Of a stretch of 64,000 bases of DNA, positions 60,691-64,000 are shown piece after piece (the first letter of the stretch is position 1; each line of letters begins with the position of its first letter). The DNA lies in the NCBI GenBank assembly GCA_017501255.1, contig JAFVXE010000034.1, forward strand, positions 1 to 64,000, written 5' to 3'. A program made the translations under genes and the position numbers. Below the pieces are notes generated by a model. The model was not told the DNA's origin. It saw only the letters and a program-made list of their open reading frames with translations, and made no database searches. This DNA comes from Clostridia bacterium (lineage in GTDB: Bacteria; Bacillota; Clostridia; Christensenellales; Aristaeellaceae).

Positions 60691-60793
60691 GTGGCACGGC
60701 GAAGCCGTGTCGGAGGGATTGTCTGTAGCCGTCACCTACCGGCTATGAACATTTCTCCACAACCCTCGTTTCGCTGATTTTTGGAGGTTTGTT

Positions 60794-61678
60794 ATGGCTT
60801 TTACACCTTTGTTCAGGGGCGCCGGCTGTGCGCTGGTAACGCCCTTCACCAATGGTCAGGTGGATGTGGATCAGCTGCGTAAGCTGGTCAACTGGCAGAT
60901 TGAACAGGGCACCGCTGCGCTGGTTGCCTGCGGCACCACCGGCGAACCCGCCACCATGACCATGGAAGAAAAGGAACTGGTCATCCGGGAAACCGTTCAG
61001 ACCGCTGCCGGTCGTGTGCCGGTGATCTGCGGCACCGGTTCCAACAACACCATGGCGGTCATCGAGACGGAAAAGCGCTTCCGTGATCTGGGCTGCGCTG
61101 CCCAGCTGGTGGTGACTCCCTACTATAACCGCACCACTCAGGAGGGCCTGTACCGGCACTTCATGACCATTGCGGAAAATACCGAGCTGCCCATTATCCT
61201 GTATAATGTGCCCAGCCGCACCAATGTGGATATCTCCGCTGCCACCCTGCGCCGTCTGGCAGCTTCCGACCGGTTTATCGCCTTGAAGGAAAGCTCTGCT
61301 GCCATTAACGCCGTTATGGCCAAGATGGAAGCCATCGAGGGTAAGCTGGCCTTGTACAGCGGCAGCGATGATATGGTCTATCCCTTCCTGACCATCGGCG
61401 GTGATGGCGTTATTTCCGTCATCAGCGACGTGGTGCCTGCCGAAATGGCAAAGCTGTGCAGCCTGTACTTTGAAGGCAAGCAGCAGGAAGCCCTCAGGCA
61501 GCAGATTCGTCTGCTGGCGCTGAACAACGCCCTGTTCCACGAAGTGAGCCCCATTCCCTGCAAGTATGCCATGGAAAAGCTGGGCCTGTGCAGTGGCGAA
61601 CTGCGCCTGCCGCTGGTGGAAGCCAGCGAGGAAACAAAGGCCATGATGGATGCGGCGCTGGCGGGTTTGGGTCTCTGA
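60794..61678 (+). CDS. dapA: 4-hydroxy-tetrahydrodipicolinate synthase
   Basis: 294 residues, TTTGGAGG before ATG. TIM-barrel signatures: ACGTTGEPATMTMEE, GTGSNNTMAVIE, the Tyr in YNVPSRTNVD and the Schiff-base Lys in IALKESSAA; YSGSDDMVYPFLTIGGDGVISV completes the pattern. It condenses pyruvate with aspartate semialdehyde, the first committed step of diaminopimelate/lysine synthesis. Confidence 0.97.
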   Translation: MAFTPLFRGAGCALVTPFTNGQVDVDQLRKLVNWQIEQGTAALVACGTTGEPATMTMEEKELVIRETVQTAAGRVPVICGTGSNNTMAVIETEKRFRDLGCAAQLVVTPYYNRTTQEGLYRHFMTIAENTELPIILYNVPSRTNVDISAATLRRLAASDRFIALKESSAAINAVMAKMEAIEGKLALYSGSDDMVYPFLTIGGDGVISVISDVVPAEMAKLCSLYFEGKQQEALRQQIRLLALNNALFHEVSPIPCKYAMEKLGLCSGELRLPLVEASEETKAMMDAALAGLGL

Positions 61679-61759
61679 TGAGTCGTCGAAAAACTTGCCT
61701 GTGGCGACTTTTTCGATGAGGCTTGCACCGTTTGCCGCTCGGGGTTCTTTGACAATTTT

Positions 61760-61797
61760 CACAGACCTGTGTATGGAAATGCACAGGTCTGTGTTTT
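61760..61797 (+). terminator. Terminator after dapA
   Basis: A 12-bp perfect stem CACAGACCTGTG/CACAGGTCTGTG with a 10-nt loop and TTTT. A second inverted repeat (TCGAAAAA...TTTTTCGA) lies at 61686-61717. Confidence 0.88.
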
Positions 61798-61818
61798 CAA
61801 AAGGAATTCACAAACTGT

Positions 61819-61922
61819 TTGCGCCCATGAAATGGGCGCAATGATGGGATTCCAAAGGGATGAAATCCCTTTGGCAGGGTGCAGGGGCAGCGCCCCTGCC
61901 AAGGTTTGGGGCAGCGCCCCAA
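61819..61922 (+). repeat. Modular hairpin repeat, copy 13 (four modules)
   Basis: Module A identical to copies 2 and 9; B CCAAAGGGAT/ATCCCTTTGG; C GCAGGGGCAGCGCCCCTGC; plus D TTGGGGCAGCGCCCCAA as in copy 8. It is the most complete copy and lies between the dapA terminator and dapB. Confidence 0.82.
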
Positions 61923-61956
61923 TACCTCCATTTACATATCAAAGGAGGACAACCCC

Positions 61957-62718
61957 ATGAAGATCATTCTTGGCGGCGCTATGGGCCGCCTTTGCCGGGA
62001 GATCGCAGCGGAAGCGATCAGTCACGGCGACCAGATTGTGTATGGTATGGATATTGCCTATACGGATCAGGCGATGGATTTTCCCATGGCCAACAGCTAT
62101 CAGCAGATCGACTGCGAAGCCGATGTGCTGGTGGACTGCTCCCGTCCCGATGGACTGAGCGATCTGCTCAGCTTCATCAAGGCAAAGAAAATCCCTGCGG
62201 TGATCTGCACCACAGGTTTCACCGATGCGGAGCTTGCGCAGATCAGCGAGGCGGCAAAGGAACTGCCCATTCTGCGCAGCGGCAACATGAGCCTTGGCAT
62301 CAATGTGCTGGAGCACTTGGTGGCGCAGGCTGCCCGGGCGTTGGGCGACGGGTATGATGTGGAGATCATCGAGCGCCATCACCGGATGAAGGTGGACAGC
62401 CCCAGCGGCACTGCGCTGATGCTGTATGAAGCCGTCAAAAAAGGCACAGGCGCAGAAAAGACGCCTGTGCATGGTCGGTATGGCCGCAATGAGAAGCGCA
62501 CCAATCAGGAAGTGGGCATCCATGCGGTGCGTGGCGGCACGGTCACCGGCGAGCATGAGGTGGCGTTCTACGGCATGGGCGAGGAGATCATCCTGACCCA
62601 CCGGGCCGAGAACCGCAGTCTGTTTGCCCGTGGCGCTGTGCGTGCGGCGGCGTTTTTGAAGGATCAGAAGCCGGGGTTGTACAACATGAGCCATGTGGTG
62701 GCGGACATTCTGGGCTGA
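61957..62718 (+). CDS. dapB: 4-hydroxy-tetrahydrodipicolinate reductase
   Basis: 253 residues, AAAGGAGG before ATG. ILGGAMGRLCREIAAEA is the NAD(P)-binding loop (GxxGR). DCSRPDG and CTTGFTDAEL follow, and EIIERHHRMKVDSPSGTAL carries the catalytic His and Lys. HAVRGGTVTGEHEVAFYG is the C-terminal signature. It is slightly shorter than typical (~267). Separated from dapA by a terminator and a hairpin repeat, so it may be transcribed separately. Confidence 0.95.
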   Translation: MKIILGGAMGRLCREIAAEAISHGDQIVYGMDIAYTDQAMDFPMANSYQQIDCEADVLVDCSRPDGLSDLLSFIKAKKIPAVICTTGFTDAELAQISEAAKELPILRSGNMSLGINVLEHLVAQAARALGDGYDVEIIERHHRMKVDSPSGTALMLYEAVKKGTGAEKTPVHGRYGRNEKRTNQEVGIHAVRGGTVTGEHEVAFYGMGEEIILTHRAENRSLFARGAVRAAAFLKDQKPGLYNMSHVVADILG

Positions 62719-63033
62719 TCAGCGCTGGGTGCGCACATAGGCGTCCAGATAGGCCAGCATTTCCTTCATGGTGTCCAGCTGCCGGTCGTTGAAGGGCGTT
62801 TCCGTATTGATCAGGGCGGTGCGCTCCAGGCTGAGGGAAAGCAGATAATCGGTGGATACATCCAGCGCATTGGCAAGCGCCACCAAGGTTTCCAGGCTGG
62901 CCTGACGGTTGCCCCGTTCCAGATGGCCGATGTAGGAAGGGCTGACGCCGATCATGTTGGCCAGCTCGCCCTGGGTGATGTTCAGGTATCTGCGCTGAAT
63001 GCGGATGCGACGGCCAATATCTTCGTAGTCCAT
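62719..63033 (-). CDS. XRE-family helix-turn-helix regulator
   Basis: 104 residues. Residues ~8-62 form an HTH_3 domain (IRIQRRYLNITQGELANMIG, SPSYIGHLERGNRQASLETLVALANAL); the C-terminal ~40 residues are likely helical. It is a small DNA-binding protein of SinR/Xre type with unknown target. Its stop codon directly abuts the dapB stop (convergent, no gap). Confidence 0.88.
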   Translation of the reverse strand: MDYEDIGRRIRIQRRYLNITQGELANMIGVSPSYIGHLERGNRQASLETLVALANALDVSTDYLLSLSLERTALINTETPFNDRQLDTMKEMLAYLDAYVRTQR

Positions 63034-63081
63034 AATTTACCTCACTGAATTCACATAATGGTTGGATGACAAAAGATCCGA

Positions 63082-63117
63082 CGGAGCGCATGGGCTTTCA
63101 CGGCCTGTGCGCTTTTT
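63082..63117 (+). terminator. Plus-strand hairpin with T-run between XRE and Gx_transporter genes
   Basis: GCGCATGGGC/GGCCTGTGCGC imperfect stem followed by TTTTT on the plus strand; could stop antisense read-through from dapB. Confidence 0.4.
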
Positions 63118-63617
63118 CATATCTTGGGAAAACGCTGAATGACGGCCTTGGCAGCCACGCCGGTGGCCAGACCCGTCACCATGCCGATGAGCATGAGAAT
63201 GGCCATATAGACCAACAGACCGGGGGTTTGCAGAATGATCATGGCAAGGCCCACCTGCCCCACGTTATGCAACAGGCCGCCTGCCATGCTGACCACCACG
63301 GGACTGAACTGGCGGGAACGGCTGAGCAGGATCATGCCGGTAAGGCTGACCACGCCGCCGGCGGCTGCGTACATCATGGAGGAAGGATTGCCAAACAGAA
63401 AGCCGCTGAGCAGGATCTTCAGCACCATCAGCAAAAGGGCACTGGGCACATCCAGCAGATACAGGGCGAAAAGCAAAACGCCGTTGCTGAGCCCCAGCTT
63501 CACGCCGGGCAGCCCGGGCACAGGCAGGCGGCTTTCCACAAACCCAAGAATCAGCATCAGGCTCAGCATCAGGCCCATCAGAGCCACACGCTGGGTCTTT
63601 TGGCGGGTGTTCTTCAC
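63117..63617 (-). CDS. Gx transporter family membrane protein
   Basis: 166 residues, about five membrane helices. VALMGLMLSLMLILGFVESRLP, PGVKLGLSNGVLLFALYLLD and FLFGNPSSMMYAAAGGVVSL match the Gx_transporter family, often labelled heptaprenyl diphosphate synthase component I and related to ECF-type S components. It overlaps the NusG_II-domain gene by 4 nt, the usual pairing. Transport substrate unknown. Confidence 0.87.
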   Translation of the reverse strand: MKNTRQKTQRVALMGLMLSLMLILGFVESRLPVPGLPGVKLGLSNGVLLFALYLLDVPSALLLMVLKILLSGFLFGNPSSMMYAAAGGVVSLTGMILLSRSRQFSPVVVSMAGGLLHNVGQVGLAMIILQTPGLLVYMAILMLIGMVTGLATGVAAKAVIQRFPKI

Positions 63618-64000
63618 GATGCGGAATCCTCCAGTACGATGATGTTGTTTTGCTGACCGCCGGGCAGCAGTTCCACAATCAGCTTGTGGGGCAGGCAGAT
63701 GATCTGCCCGCCAAGGGGGCGGAAATCAAGGATATCCAAGGATGCAGTGCCCTGTGAAACACAATCCTGGGTGGAGCAGTCGGCGCTGTCCATGTGGATG
63801 CTGCTGGGGGTTACGTGCAGGATGTTGTAGCTGCCGTCCGGATGGGTAAAGGTATACTCGCCCATTGCGACCAAGGGCACCGGCGCATAGGTGAAACCAT
63901 CCGCCCGGATAGACAGCCACGCAGTATCGGCGGGAACTTCCACCGGCATGGCCTTGTCGCCGTTTGGGATGATCAGCCCTTCCGTGGCGGTGATGGTCAG
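63614..64000 (-). CDS. NusG domain II-containing protein (5' end outside window)
   Basis: The frame is open to the window edge; the internal ATG at 63949 is probably not the start because codons upstream continue without a stop. The visible ~128 residues have the NusG_II pattern: GEYTFTHPDGSYNILHV, the paired cysteines DCSTQDCVSQG and GGQIICLPHKLIVEL. Such proteins are membrane-anchored and found next to Gx_transporter and FMN-binding genes. Role unknown. Confidence 0.85.
   Translation of the reverse strand: MTITATEGLIIPNGDKAMPVEVPADTAWLSIRADGFTYAPVPLVAMGEYTFTHPDGSYNILHVTPSSIHMDSADCSTQDCVSQGTASLDILDFRPLGGQIICLPHKLIVELLPGGQQNNIIVLEDSAS

Noticed and set aside
60691-60793. Lysine riboswitch upstream of dapA
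   Set aside because: The interval is filled by element S2 and a short leader; I see none of the conserved lysine-riboswitch core sequences.
4305-61922. CRISPR array interpretation of the repeated palindromes
   Set aside because: Copies are scattered between unrelated genes, vary in module order and orientation, have no regular spacers and no cas genes are present.
4305-61922. Insertion sequence or transposon interpretation
   Set aside because: No transposase, integrase or clear target-site duplication is visible. The hairpins could still be non-autonomous elements moved by an enzyme encoded elsewhere.

Overview
The window reads as a chromosomal segment of a GC-rich member of the Clostridia (Bacillota), probably an animal-gut lineage. 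The signs are AGGAGG-type ribosome binding sites, several TTG starts, a T-box leader before pheS, LPXTG/sortase surface chemistry, QueH, rubrerythrin, a PRK06851-type ATPase and Gx_transporter/NusG_II genes. This placement is inferred from gene content; there is no rRNA. I see no tRNA, CRISPR array, transposase, integrase or phage gene.

Layout. 1-6.9 kb: the end of a giant Cna-B-repeat wall adhesin, then a class B sortase fused to a C39-like cysteine peptidase. 6.9-10 kb: a CtpE-like P-type ATPase and a HAD phosphatase. 10.2-21.7 kb (minus strand): the most unusual locus, a tightly packed run of glycosyltransferase, lipoprotein, four-helix membrane protein, tubulin-like GTPase, giant actin/Hsp70-fold ATPase and COG2509 flavoprotein. 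21.8-26.8 kb: rubrerythrin, secreted CHAP/NlpC-like protein, queH, birA, a polytopic membrane protein and acpS. 27-31.1 kb: a nucleoside-type ABC transporter whose ATPase gene carries an apparent 1-nt frameshift. 31.1-35.7 kb: repeats, T-box, pheS and pheT. 35.9-39.9 kb: small monooxygenase, GH120 beta-xylosidase, trmO and an M28 peptidase. 40.2-42.7 kb: a polar amino-acid ABC transporter. 42.8-49.8 kb: membrane protein, acetyltransferase, class II aldolase, PfkB kinase, xylose-isomerase-like enzyme and GH31 glycosidase. 50-55 kb: threonine aldolase, a secreted SH3/peptidoglycan-binding protein and a P-loop ATPase. 55.5-62.7 kb: rimO-pgsA-pncC-recA, then asd, dapA and dapB. The end carries an XRE regulator, a Gx_transporter and a partial NusG domain II protein.

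How genes work together. The adhesin and sortase are adjacent and may be enzyme and substrate. The GH120, GH31, xylose-isomerase-like, PfkB and class II aldolase genes form a plausible pentose or xylo-oligosaccharide module with no FGGY xylulokinase in view. asd, dapA and dapB form the early lysine/diaminopimelate branch.

Two intergenic repeat families stand out. One is a modular series of two to four GC-rich hairpins found in 13 places, mostly beside gene ends and terminators. The other is a longer structured element present twice (31.5 and 60.6 kb) whose hairpin stems differ by compensatory changes. The best candidates for undescribed biology are the tubulin-like/actin-like membrane locus, the sortase-C39 fusion and these structured repeats.
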